DNA of 21,006 bases, taken from IMG/VR virus record IMGVR_UViG_3300005253_000596, positions 1 through 21,006 of that record; one strand, 5' to 3'. Source of the stretch: a virus. Position 1 is the stretch's first letter, and each line of letters begins with the position of its first letter. The notes beneath the pieces are model-generated. The model made no database searches and was not told the origin of the DNA. It saw only the letters and a program-made list of their open reading frames with translations. The translations under genes were made by a program, and so were the position numbers. Below, piece by piece: positions 7,743 to 12,987 of this stretch.

Positions 7743-7763
7743 GGTGGGTGTTAAACGCCCACC
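7743..7763 (-). other. Hairpin after the metallophosphoesterase stop
   Basis: GGTGGG (minus strand) pairs with CCCACC across a short AT-rich loop, directly after the stop codon of the gene at 7764-8435. It is not followed by a U-tract, so it is either a weak terminator or an mRNA 3'-end protecting structure. Confidence 0.4.
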
Positions 7764-8435
7764 TCACCACGGACGATACATCCAAACCTCGTTAATATCG
7801 AGAATCCGGCAATTTCCATCCACCACACTCTTATGCATATGACCACAAATGAGTGGCGGGTTACCTAGTTTATCCCACAACTGATCTATTGCAACCGAAG
7901 ATGGATCAGTCCAAGACGGAGGTAGACCAAAATCTATTTGGGCTTGCCTGTTGAAATTTCTCCGAATCACTGAATTAGGTGGCACGTGTGTTACTAAAAT
8001 ATCAACAGAGTCAACATCATTCATGCGCATCATGTCAGCTGTCGAAATACCCTCTTCTAGAAACCAATCTACTCCTAAAGTGCGGTATTGGTAATCAATA
8101 GAAGATGCCCCGCCCATAAAACCTACCTTCTTCATTCCTTCGGTATGGTCTAACTCTAACACCGTGCCTCTTGGAACATAGATAACACCTTTCCAAATTT
8201 CAGTCGGTTCGGTGATACCAGCGAACATCGGATGATATTCGTGGTTTCCATCAATAGCATAGATTGGCTTTGACCGGCCTAACTTCTTCCAAGCCTTGTG
8301 CCATGATTCTTTGGCATAACCAGGCCAGAATCCAAAATCGCCGAGTTGGATCACGGTGGCATCCTCAGGAACATCTTTCATAATTTTAGGAAACCATGAG
8401 AAATCTGCGTGCGTGTCACCAACAAATACAATCAT
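7764..8435 (-). CDS. Calcineurin-like metallophosphoesterase
   Basis: This 223-residue protein shows all five metallophosphoesterase motifs in order: VGDTHAD (residue 5), QLGDFGFW (about 31), DGNHEY (about 62), VTHVPP (about 148) and CGHMHK (about 197). These residues bind two metal ions. The family hydrolyses phosphomonoesters or diesters such as cyclic nucleotides, dinucleoside polyphosphates or nucleic-acid ends. A kinase-like gene lies two genes upstream, so RNA or DNA end repair is one possible setting. Confidence 0.9.
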   Translation of the reverse strand: MIVFVGDTHADFSWFPKIMKDVPEDATVIQLGDFGFWPGYAKESWHKAWKKLGRSKPIYAIDGNHEYHPMFAGITEPTEIWKGVIYVPRGTVLELDHTEGMKKVGFMGGASSIDYQYRTLGVDWFLEEGISTADMMRMNDVDSVDILVTHVPPNSVIRRNFNRQAQIDFGLPPSWTDPSSVAIDQLWDKLGNPPLICGHMHKSVVDGNCRILDINEVWMYRPW

Positions 8436-8456
8436 TACTTTATCTTTCTTTATTTT

Positions 8457-8750
8457 CTACCATCCACTTTTTGCCGGTTGGCGATATGGATATTGTAGAC
8501 CAATAACTTCCAATATTGTGTTCGTAAAAAATACAAAATAACCTAGATGCTCTGTATAGACAACATAAAAATCTAGATGAGCACCTTCCCTTTGCCAGAA
8601 CGCATTTTCGAAATGAGCATAACCATCGTAGGGCGGCCTTGAGTTCTCAACTGGAACAGTCTCACCCAAATATACCGTAACTGCAGTTGCAGGAAACTGT
8701 TCTGCTTTCAACTTACCCAACAATTCGGGCGTATGGTCACTGTTCCACAT
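8457..8750 (-). CDS. Hypothetical protein
   Basis: This 97-residue protein is aromatic-rich (HLDFYVVYTEHLGYFVFFTN near residue 60) and has no known motif. Its start overlaps the end of the kinase-like gene by 14 bases. It ends in UAG; reading through that codon would continue in frame for seven codons into the metallophosphoesterase start at 8435. Function unknown. Confidence 0.65.
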   Translation of the reverse strand: MWNSDHTPELLGKLKAEQFPATAVTVYLGETVPVENSRPPYDGYAHFENAFWQREGAHLDFYVVYTEHLGYFVFFTNTILEVIGLQYPYRQPAKSGW

Positions 8751-9156
8751 ATCTCAATTCATCCTCTCCTAGTGGTTCAAAATCCAGATCCATTCTTTCA
8801 ATGACTTCGGCCAATTCAGGAAAGCCACTTTCTGCTGCTCGAGCTTGACAAGTGTCAGTGTCCGTATCTACATAATGAAATACAGTTTTCCAATTATCTG
8901 ATTGCCACTTGTCTCGCGAGCTGCGCTGGATGTTTGTAGCGTCCAAGATGACAGTCTCGTTTCCGGCTCGGAACAGCGCCCTCACCATCAAATCGACAAC
9001 AGCCCAAACCATTCTTTCGCCAGGACCCCAATATTTTTGATTGTAGAGTTCCAATCTAACAGCGTCCGGCTCCACGATTGGAAATCCCTGCTTTCTAGTC
9101 CACGTGCTTTTTCCGCTGCGTGGAAGTCCCATCGTGCAAATCAGTGTTTTTGCCAC
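8737..9156 (-). CDS. P-loop kinase, polynucleotide-kinase-like
   Basis: This 139-residue protein has a Walker A motif GLPRSGKST (near residue 11) and a downstream ILDATNIQRSSRDKW segment typical of the AAA_33 / T4 PNK kinase group. That group phosphorylates 5' ends or small substrates using ATP. I choose the GTG at 9156, eight bases after AGGAG, over the GTG at 9165, which almost touches the site. It is read from the strong promoter at 9183-9211. No phosphatase domain is fused; the separate HAD protein at 12600-12950 or the metallophosphoesterase could act with it (inference). Confidence 0.8.
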   Translation of the reverse strand: MAKTLICTMGLPRSGKSTWTRKQGFPIVEPDAVRLELYNQKYWGPGERMVWAVVDLMVRALFRAGNETVILDATNIQRSSRDKWQSDNWKTVFHYVDTDTDTCQARAAESGFPELAEVIERMDLDFEPLGEDELRYVEQ

Positions 9157-9182
9157 TTGGCACACTCCTAAAAGTCTTATGA

Positions 9183-9211
9183 AATATACTACTTTTGGGC
9201 ACGTTTGTCAA
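9183..9211 (-). promoter_or_regulatory. Sigma70-type promoter for the kinase operon
   Basis: On the minus strand TTGACA (9211-9206), 17 bases, TATATT (9188-9183). The boxes are the same as at 1171-1199 and 16868-16896. The predicted start point is about 20 bases ahead of the kinase GTG. Confidence 0.85.
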
Positions 9212-9334
9212 CCCCTCTGGCTTCGGTTTTCCTTCGGTTTACCCCTTGGGTGGGGTGAAGGGTAGAAGTCTTATATATCGTTCGCCAGGCGCAATTCTGG
9301 CGCATTTTTGAGGTATATTTGACCCCATATAAGA
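9212..9334 (-). other. Non-coding spacer with small hairpins
   Basis: No gene fits this AT/GC-mixed spacer between the terminator hairpin at 9335-9363 and the promoter. It holds an imperfect hairpin near 9283-9303 (CGCCAG with CTGGCG) and another near 9239-9254 (ACCCC with GGGGT). The short motif TAAGACTT occurs near 9275, again near 9173-9180, and a variant near 10092. Its role is unknown. Confidence 0.4.
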
Positions 9335-9363
9335 AGTCCCCTGTCCATTTCAGACAAGGGACT
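9335..9363 (-). terminator. Probable terminator hairpin
   Basis: An 11-bp stem (AGTCCCTTGTC with GACAGGGGACT, one G-U pair, 7-base loop) lies about 37 bases after the stop of the gene at 9400-9726. The tail is only moderately U-rich (TCTTATAT), so termination may be partial. Confidence 0.65.
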
Positions 9364-9399
9364 CCAATTACCTTACAATTACCGCACTTGTCAAGTGAG

Positions 9400-9726
9400 T
9401 TACGAAACCTTTTCTAATCGCTCCTGCTTCATTTTCCACGAGCGCACTTTTCCTTCGCGGCGCAAAATCAACAATGCGGTTGCATACCACCGCAACCGCC
9501 ACCGCTGCTCTTGCAGCCGCCACACACATTCCTCCTGTGCCTGCTTTTCCCGAATCGTTGCTTTTAGCTCACGAATCTCTTGTGACAAACTCTTGTAGGT
9601 CACCTTCCATTGGCGAACCCACTCAAAATAGCTGTCTCGGTTGGTGAATGGGATTCCCAACCAATACTGTTCTAGCTCCCTAACAGGAACTTCCCATTTA
9701 CATGCTTCTCTAATTGTGTCAAACAT
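9400..9726 (-). CDS. Coiled-coil hypothetical protein
   Basis: This 108-residue protein has a Trp-rich N-terminal half and a long helical, Glu/Arg/Gln-rich segment (about residues 45-100) likely to form a coiled coil. A GGAGG site precedes the ATG. It follows the PTH2 gene by 12 bases and is probably cotranscribed with it. Unknown function. Confidence 0.65.
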   Translation of the reverse strand: MFDTIREACKWEVPVRELEQYWLGIPFTNRDSYFEWVRQWKVTYKSLSQEIRELKATIREKQAQEECVWRLQEQRWRLRWYATALLILRREGKVRSWKMKQERLEKVS

Positions 9727-9738
9727 AATAATACCTCC

Positions 9739-10129
9739 TTACACCAGATTAAATTTCTTGGTGATAAAAGAAATGGCCTCCCGTCGTACTGGCCCGATAC
9801 CGAGCGCAGTCACGATTGGAGACCCGTCAAAGTGCGGAGGCATCACATGCTCTGAATCTATAATTAGAGCACAAGAAATACCCCTTTGTTCACAATGATA
9901 TTGTGCCCAAAGTAGGTCGTCTAAATGTCTTGCTTGTAAGGTAATTTTGATACCGATTCCATCAGACCGATATTCCGTCTGAATCTGAGAATCGGATTTT
10001 TGGTAGGATTCCAGAAATGCGTGACCTGCTTGGGCTGACAATTTCCCAATCTGCATTTCCAGATCGCCACGTATAATGGCGTAAAGTCTTAGTGTGCTAT
10101 CCTTCTATACAACTTCTGTGTCTCTCATG
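9739..10129 (-). CDS. Peptidyl-tRNA hydrolase 2 with in-frame UAG after codon 7
   Basis: PTH2 enzymes cleave the ester bond of peptidyl-tRNA released from stalled ribosomes. The body matches the family: IIRGDLEMQIGKLSAQAGHA corresponds to the conserved VVRTDLxMGKGKxAAQxxHA, and TALGIGPVRREAI to the C-terminal T-x-LGIGP motif. The uninterrupted frame starts at the ATG at 10056, but that would delete the first core strand and has a poor ribosome binding site. The only well-placed start is the ATG at 10129 (AGGAG, six bases), in the same frame. It gives MRDTEVV, then UAG, then KDSTLRLYAIIRGDL. A tRNA with anticodon CUA lies 35 bases upstream. Either UAG is read through, an unusual start is used, or the gene is decaying or carries a sequence error. 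Confidence 0.75.
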
Positions 10130-10151
10130 ATTTTCTCCTGTTTGAGTTATA

Positions 10152-10163
10152 CTAATAAGTAGG
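10152..10163 (-). promoter_or_regulatory. AT-rich promoter-like element before the PTH2 frame
   Basis: On the minus strand this reads CCTACTTATTAG, directly after the 3' end of the CUA tRNA and about 15 bases before the AGGAG site of the PTH2 leader. It is nearly identical to the element before hsp20. Low certainty. Confidence 0.3.
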
Positions 10164-10236
10164 CCCTCCGGCGGGGTTCAAACCCGCTACAGACGGTTTT
10201 AGAAGCCGTTGCTACACTCAATCGAGCTTCGGAGGG
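10164..10236 (-). tRNA. tRNA with anticodon CUA (putative amber suppressor)
   Basis: A 73-nt tRNA fold: 7-bp acceptor stem (CCCTCCG/CGGAGGG), 5-bp T stem (GCGGG/CCCGC) with TTTGAAC loop, five-base variable loop, and anticodon stem ACGG/CCGT with the loop TTCTAAA. Position 33 is U and positions 34-36 are CUA, which reads UAG. The D arm is atypical: base 8 is A rather than U and the loop lacks a clear GG pair. The 31-39 pair is C-A, as also in the tRNA-Ser(UGA) nearby. CCA is not encoded. The amino acid it would carry cannot be inferred. Confidence 0.7.
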
Positions 10237-10243
10237 ATAGACT

Positions 10244-10316
10244 CCATGCGTAAGGGGTTTCCCAAGATAGCTATTACACCACCTCATCTGCACGATGGCC
10301 CTCGCATGAAGTCAGA
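10244..10316 (-). ncRNA. Candidate small structured RNA
   Basis: The ends of this 73-nt stretch pair in an 11-bp helix with one G-U (GACTTCATGCG with CGCATGGAGTC). Inside, AGGG can pair with CCCCT, CATC with GATG, and GATAGCTATC is self-complementary. It sits between the tmRNA and the CUA tRNA and has no open reading frame. It lacks a T loop, so it is not a normal tRNA; a decayed tRNA or a stable RNA like those of the T4 tRNA cluster are possible. Confidence 0.5.
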
Positions 10317-10342
10317 TTTTTATGGAGCTGGATGAAACGGTA

Positions 10343-10692
10343 TGGAGCCGGAGAGAATCGAACTCTCGTGTTGCAAATGTAGGTACAGCTTTCTACGTGT
10401 GTAGTCACTTGTGAATCTTCGCGGTACGTGGGACAAGCAACAAACCCATCCATCGCTATCCTACAGGATTTCGACTAGGTGTATAGGAGTAATCTAGTCT
10501 AAGTCGGTCGATCGGCGTCCTATCCTTCCCCACGACTATCGGTCAGTAGGACGGGCTGCTAACCTCAGTTATGCAGCCATTGGAAGTGCGTCTGCACTTA
10601 TGTTTTTGATACATTGATTTACGAGAGATCGTATCATTCTCTCGACACGCTTTTCTTTACATTCCATCCACAATCGAAGCCATGTCGGCCCC
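10343..10692 (-). ncRNA. ssrA: tmRNA (ssrA), tag ADALPMAA
   Basis: Transfer-messenger RNA frees stalled ribosomes and tags the unfinished protein for degradation. The ends form the tRNA-like domain: 5' GGGGCCG pairs with 3' CGGCTCC plus A73, and the T arm is GAGAG-TTCGATT-CTCTC. Pseudoknot 1 is complete: stem CGAGAGA/TCTCTCG (10644-10638 with 10628-10622) and TGATAC/GTATCA. Eleven bases after it, the spacing seen in E. coli, comes the resume codon GCA (10595), opening ADALPMAA and a UAA. The stop lies in the loop of helix 5 (GGCTGC/GCAGCC). Further pseudoknot stems follow (GTCCTA/TAGGAC, GACTAG/CTAGTC). CCA is not encoded. It lies ten bases downstream of the ppGpp-hydrolase gene and was probably processed from a shared transcript. 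Confidence 0.93.
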
Positions 10693-10701
10693 TGTACTAT
10701 T

Positions 10702-11154
10702 TTACACTCCGATTTTCTGGTCTATTGCTTTCCACAAAGCGTCAAACTCGCCCTTCTTATATAAGATAGGCTTAAACGTTCGTTGCTGCTTGCGGTACAT
10801 ATCCAATTTTCCACCCTCGGAAACGTTAGCCAGTCTATCACAGAGCTTGACAAAAACTGCATCTTTGTCTGTTCTGATTCTTTTATACGTTGCTTCCTTC
10901 GATGCTTGATTAGAAACCAAGTCAACAATCTTAGCAACTTTGGAACCGAATTTCTTTGCAACGTCATCCTTCGTGACTGACGTATCCTCTATTACATCAT
11001 GTAACCATGCTGCCATCTGGTGTTCATTTGAACCACCAAAACGAACTGCATTCTTATACACATTTTCAAGGTGGTATGAATAAGGCTTACCACCATACCG
11101 TTGACTGCCATGCGCCTTAACGGCGAATTTAGCAGCCTCTTTTACATTACTCAT
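10702..11154 (-). CDS. HD-domain (p)ppGpp hydrolase, Mesh1/SpoT-hydrolase type
   Basis: This 150-residue single-domain protein has the pattern of small alarmone hydrolases: AVKAHGSQRYGGKPYSYHL (about residues 12-30) with the first metal-binding histidine, AAWLHDVIEDT (about 48-58) with the HD pair and the E-D used in catalysis, and VKLCDRLANV (about 101-110) with the last aspartate. It would remove pyrophosphate from ppGpp and thereby blunt the host stringent response (family knowledge). No synthetase domain is present. The ATG lies two bases after the acceptor stem of tRNA-Thr(CGU), with no ribosome binding site, and tmRNA follows. Confidence 0.85.
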   Translation of the reverse strand: MSNVKEAAKFAVKAHGSQRYGGKPYSYHLENVYKNAVRFGGSNEHQMAAWLHDVIEDTSVTKDDVAKKFGSKVAKIVDLVSNQASKEATYKRIRTDKDAVFVKLCDRLANVSEGGKLDMYRKQQRTFKPILYKKGEFDALWKAIDQKIGV

Positions 11155-11156
11155 AA

Positions 11157-11229
11157 GCTACCTCGGGGATTCGGACCCCGGACTTCTCGCTTACGAGGCG
11201 AGCGCTCTGGCCAACTGAGCTAAGGTAGC
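11157..11229 (-). tRNA. tRNA-Thr (CGU)
   Basis: A full 73-nt cloverleaf with acceptor GCTACCT/AGGTAGC, D arm starting TAGCTCAG, anticodon stem CTCGC/GCGAG with loop CTCGTAA, and T arm CGGGG-TCCGAAT-CCCCG. Anticodon CGU reads ACG. CCA is not encoded. The MazG-like gene ends within its 5' end and the alarmone-hydrolase gene starts at its 3' end. Confidence 0.93.
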
Positions 11230-11492
11230 GCAGGTTTATCTATGACCTTTCCCATTTCACCTGTCTCTGCATATCTGAAACACATAGCGGCGACTTGGAC
11301 TATTTCTTTTAGAAGAACATCAAGAGGTTTGTCCGTCTTAATGTCATCCCACATCTCTTCAAATTCTTCTAGAACGATGCTATGAAATTCATGGCGACTC
11401 CACGATTTTCCAGGATGCTTTTTATAAGCACGATCAAGTTCCTCTTCAATCTTTTGAAAAAATCGCTTTCTGCGTTGATTTCTTTCTTGCAC
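11220..11492 (-). CDS. MazG-like nucleotide pyrophosphohydrolase-related protein
   Basis: This 90-residue protein resembles phage MazG-like proteins: FFQKIEEELDRAYKKHPGKSWSRHEFHSIVLEEFEEMWDDIK, with the helical E-E-x-x-E/D cluster (about residues 40-47) that binds metal in all-alpha NTP-PPases, followed by LLKEIVQVAAMCFRYAET. The start is a GTG inside the end of the DUF2061 gene (47-base overlap). The stop is UAG formed by bases 8-10 of tRNA-Thr, so the last codons overlap the tRNA. A role in nucleotide-pool control is likely. Confidence 0.7.
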   Translation of the reverse strand: MQERNQRRKRFFQKIEEELDRAYKKHPGKSWSRHEFHSIVLEEFEEMWDDIKTDKPLDVLLKEIVQVAAMCFRYAETGEMGKVIDKPALP

Positions 11493-11676
11493 GTTCCTTT
11501 CTTTCCCACAACCATTCGTGGACCATAAATATAACTATCTTGATGGTTGCATCAATTCCTACGATGCTTCCTGCAAGAGCCAAGGAACCAGTAACCAAAA
11601 GTGCAACACTTCCTGTCACAATAATTCCTACTACTCGCCATGAAATGGATTTGAGTAGATAGCGTGTAAATTCCAT
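11446..11676 (-). CDS. DUF2061-family small membrane protein
   Basis: This 76-residue protein uses the ATG at 11676, preceded by AAGG; longer versions would run into tRNA-fMet. The core matches DUF2061: LLKSISWRVVGIIVTGSVALLVTG, then AGSIVGIDATIKIVIFMVHEWLWER, with the conserved SWR and K...HE.LW signatures and two membrane segments (about residues 15-35 and 40-58). The molecular role of the family is not known. Confidence 0.8.
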   Translation of the reverse strand: MEFTRYLLKSISWRVVGIIVTGSVALLVTGSLALAGSIVGIDATIKIVIFMVHEWLWERKERARKKSTQKAIFSKD

Positions 11677-11697
11677 ATTATTTGCCTTGAAAATAGG

Positions 11698-11772
11698 GAG
11701 CGGGGGCGGGATTCGAACCACGCGGCCTCCAGGTTATGAGCCTAGCGAGCTACCAGACTGCTCCACCCCGCA
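11698..11772 (-). tRNA. tRNA-Met (CAU), initiator-like
   Basis: Anticodon loop CTCATAA gives CAU. The sequence strongly resembles bacterial tRNA-fMet: GCGGGGTGGAGCAG at the 5' end, an A11-U24 pair in the D stem, and an unpaired 1-72 position (U-U), which are initiator features. However, the anticodon stem has AGG/CCT instead of the three G-C pairs of initiators, and the T stem holds an extra unpaired U (GCG-U-GG against CC-CGC). CCA is not encoded. Confidence 0.8.
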
Positions 11773-11860
11773 TTGATATTTTCCTTATAACAACCCTAAC
11801 ATAGTGAAAAGTGTCAACTTTTTCCTAATAAGACATATTTTTTGAAATCTTTTTACAAAT

Positions 11861-11933
11861 AGCGGGTGTCAGAATCGAACCGACAATACGCCGTGGTTAT
11901 GAGCCACAGTAGCCTACCAAGGCTTGTACCCGC
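11861..11933 (-). tRNA. tRNA (CAU), elongator Met or Ile2
   Basis: Acceptor GCGGGT/ACCCGC, anticodon stem TGTGG/CCACG with loop CTCATAA (CAU), and T arm GTCGG-TTCGATT-CTGAC. The D arm is slightly irregular. Whether the C34 is modified to lysidine (Ile, AUA) or not (Met) cannot be read from sequence alone. CCA is not encoded. Confidence 0.82.
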
Positions 11934-11953
11934 GATGAAATTAATTGATGCAT

Positions 11954-12028
11954 CCTTGGCACCCCACCAAGATTCCAGAACCCAATTTACATGGTATTGG
12001 GTTCGCTAGCCCATGTCGGTGCCACGGA
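11954..12028 (-). ncRNA. Candidate pseudoknotted small RNA
   Basis: A terminal stem of about 10 bp with one mismatch (including GGCACC/GGTGCC) encloses a perfect 9-bp hairpin (GAACCCAAT/ATTGGGTTC, 11978-11986 with 11996-12004). Its loop contains CCATGT, which is complementary to ACATGG 5' of the hairpin (12016-12011), giving a 6-bp pseudoknot. There is no open reading frame. It lies in the 135-base gap between tRNA-Ser(CGA) and a CAU tRNA. No known family is recognised. Confidence 0.55.
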
Positions 12029-12068
12029 CCCCTTCTCCACTCCTACGCTTTTAACGCTACATCAAAAA

Positions 12069-12154
12069 GGAAGCAGTGAGACTCGAACTCACAAAACGGT
12101 GAAACCGTCCTACTTGCTTTCGAAGCAAGCTCCTAATCCAGCCGGATTACTTCC
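12069..12154 (-). tRNA. tRNA-Ser (CGA)
   Basis: A class II tRNA of 86 nt: acceptor GGAAGTA/TGCTTCC, anticodon stem CTTGC/GCAAG with loop TTCGAAA, a long variable arm (ACGGT/ACCGT), and T arm GTGAG-TTCGAGT-CTCAC. CGA reads UCG. CCA is not encoded. Confidence 0.93.
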
Positions 12155-12175
12155 GAGTTTGTAACCTATTAATAA

Positions 12176-12263
12176 GGAAGCGGTGGGATTCGAACCCACA
12201 AAACGTGTTGCCACGCCCTACTAGTTTTCAAGGCTAGCTCCTCATGCCACCCGGATCACTTCC
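12176..12263 (-). tRNA. tRNA-Ser (UGA)
   Basis: A class II tRNA of 88 nt: acceptor GGAAGTG/CGCTTCC, anticodon arm CTAGC/ACTAG with loop CTTGAAA, a long variable arm (CGTG/CACG), and T arm GTGGG-TTCGAAT-CCCAC. UGA reads UCA. It is close in sequence to the adjacent tRNA-Ser(CGA), suggesting tandem duplication and anticodon change. Confidence 0.92.
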
Positions 12264-12269
12264 AAATCA

Positions 12270-12368
12270 TTACTTATGCTTCAAGCGAATCTTCTTACGA
12301 TTCTTTGCTGCGCGTCGTTTCTTCGAGCCCCACTTGCGTCGGCCCCTGTGCTTTTTAGGATATGACAT
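12270..12368 (-). CDS. Very small highly basic protein (32 residues)
   Basis: A 32-residue frame with about half Lys, Arg and His (starts MSYPKKHRGRRKW). AAGGTAA precedes the ATG at proper spacing and overlaps the end of the upstream gene, so it is translationally coupled. It ends seven bases before tRNA-Ser(UGA). Composition suggests nucleic-acid or ribosome binding; this is inference only. Confidence 0.6.
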   Translation of the reverse strand: MSYPKKHRGRRKWGSKKRRAAKNRKKIRLKHK

Positions 12369-12372
12369 TGTA

Positions 12373-12603
12373 TTACCTTTTCTTTTTCTTTGCAGGTTCA
12401 GAAATCCATCGTTTTATCTTTGACCGCATTTCGGTAGACATTGCACGAGTACATATATTACCAATCCCTTTACCGGCTCCCGAAGATTTTTCCACCGCAC
12501 CGGTTCCACGTCTACCTAATCCTTCTACATTCCTATGCGGGAACATTGTTTCCACGTCGCCCTTTTCAGCTCTCTTCATCCACAATAGTTTTCTTCGGCT
12601 CAT
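12373..12603 (-). CDS. Small basic hypothetical protein
   Basis: This 76-residue protein has a basic N-terminus (MSRRKLLWMKR), a Gly-rich middle and a Lys-rich tail (EPAKKKKR). Its ATG overlaps the stop of the HAD gene (ATGA), and its end carries the ribosome binding site of the 32-residue gene, so the three form one coupled unit. Function unknown. Confidence 0.6.
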   Translation of the reverse strand: MSRRKLLWMKRAEKGDVETMFPHRNVEGLGRRGTGAVEKSSGAGKGIGNICTRAMSTEMRSKIKRWISEPAKKKKR

Positions 12604-12950
12604 TCTTGTTCTGGTTTTCCGCGTTCTGTCTTTAAGATTTGCTTCAACGTATCTCTGTAATCACCTTCAAATCTGATTGCTCTGTCATCTATCAATAGTA
12701 GAAAGTCTGGTAACTTCTCATGCGTGACAAACTCGATTGCATCATCCAAGCCATGTTTTACTATCCACTGTTCAATAGCCCGTTTCCCTACGGGATCAGA
12801 TGCTCGAGCGGAAAAGATAGCCAGTGAAAATCCAGCTTTCTGTAACAATCTAATAAACTCAATAGCTCCTGGAATTGGTTCTCCCACATCATCCGGGTCA
12901 GTCCACTCAGTCCATTCGGCGATAGTGCCATCGAAGTCTATTGCTATAAT
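12600..12950 (-). CDS. HAD-superfamily phosphatase with non-standard start
   Basis: The first in-frame ATG/GTG/TTG-type start (GTG at 12887) would omit the catalytic motif. Upstream in the same frame lies IAIDFDGTIAEW, the HAD motif I with nucleophile and general-acid aspartates. Then come motif II-like IFSAR and motif III/IV region KLPDFLLLIDDRAIRFEGD, typical of small HAD hydrolases related to the T4 PNK phosphatase domain. A stop lies 12 codons before motif I with no ATG, GTG or TTG between. The best candidate is ATT at 12950, eight bases after AGAGGG, giving 116 residues. The substrate is unknown; nucleic-acid 3' phosphates are one option. Confidence 0.75.
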   Translation of the reverse strand: MIAIDFDGTIAEWTEWTDPDDVGEPIPGAIEFIRLLQKAGFSLAIFSARASDPVGKRAIEQWIVKHGLDDAIEFVTHEKLPDFLLLIDDRAIRFEGDYRDTLKQILKTERGKPEQE

Positions 12951-12987
12951 TGTCGTAACCCTCTTTTCTTCATTATCTCATAAAAAC

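Noticed and set aside
9370-9395. TTGACA box after the gene at 9400-9726
   Set aside because: The best -10 at 16 bases is only a 4/6 match (GGTAAT) and the start point would fall inside a terminator hairpin.
11797-11820. TTGACA box upstream of the initiator-like tRNA
   Set aside because: No -10 box lies 16-18 bases downstream; the nearest TATAAG is about 22 bases away, so I do not call a promoter.
12362-12676. Plus-strand open frame of 104 codons
   Set aside because: It is antisense to the coupled 32- and 76-residue genes and the HAD gene, with no ribosome binding site; it is a shadow.
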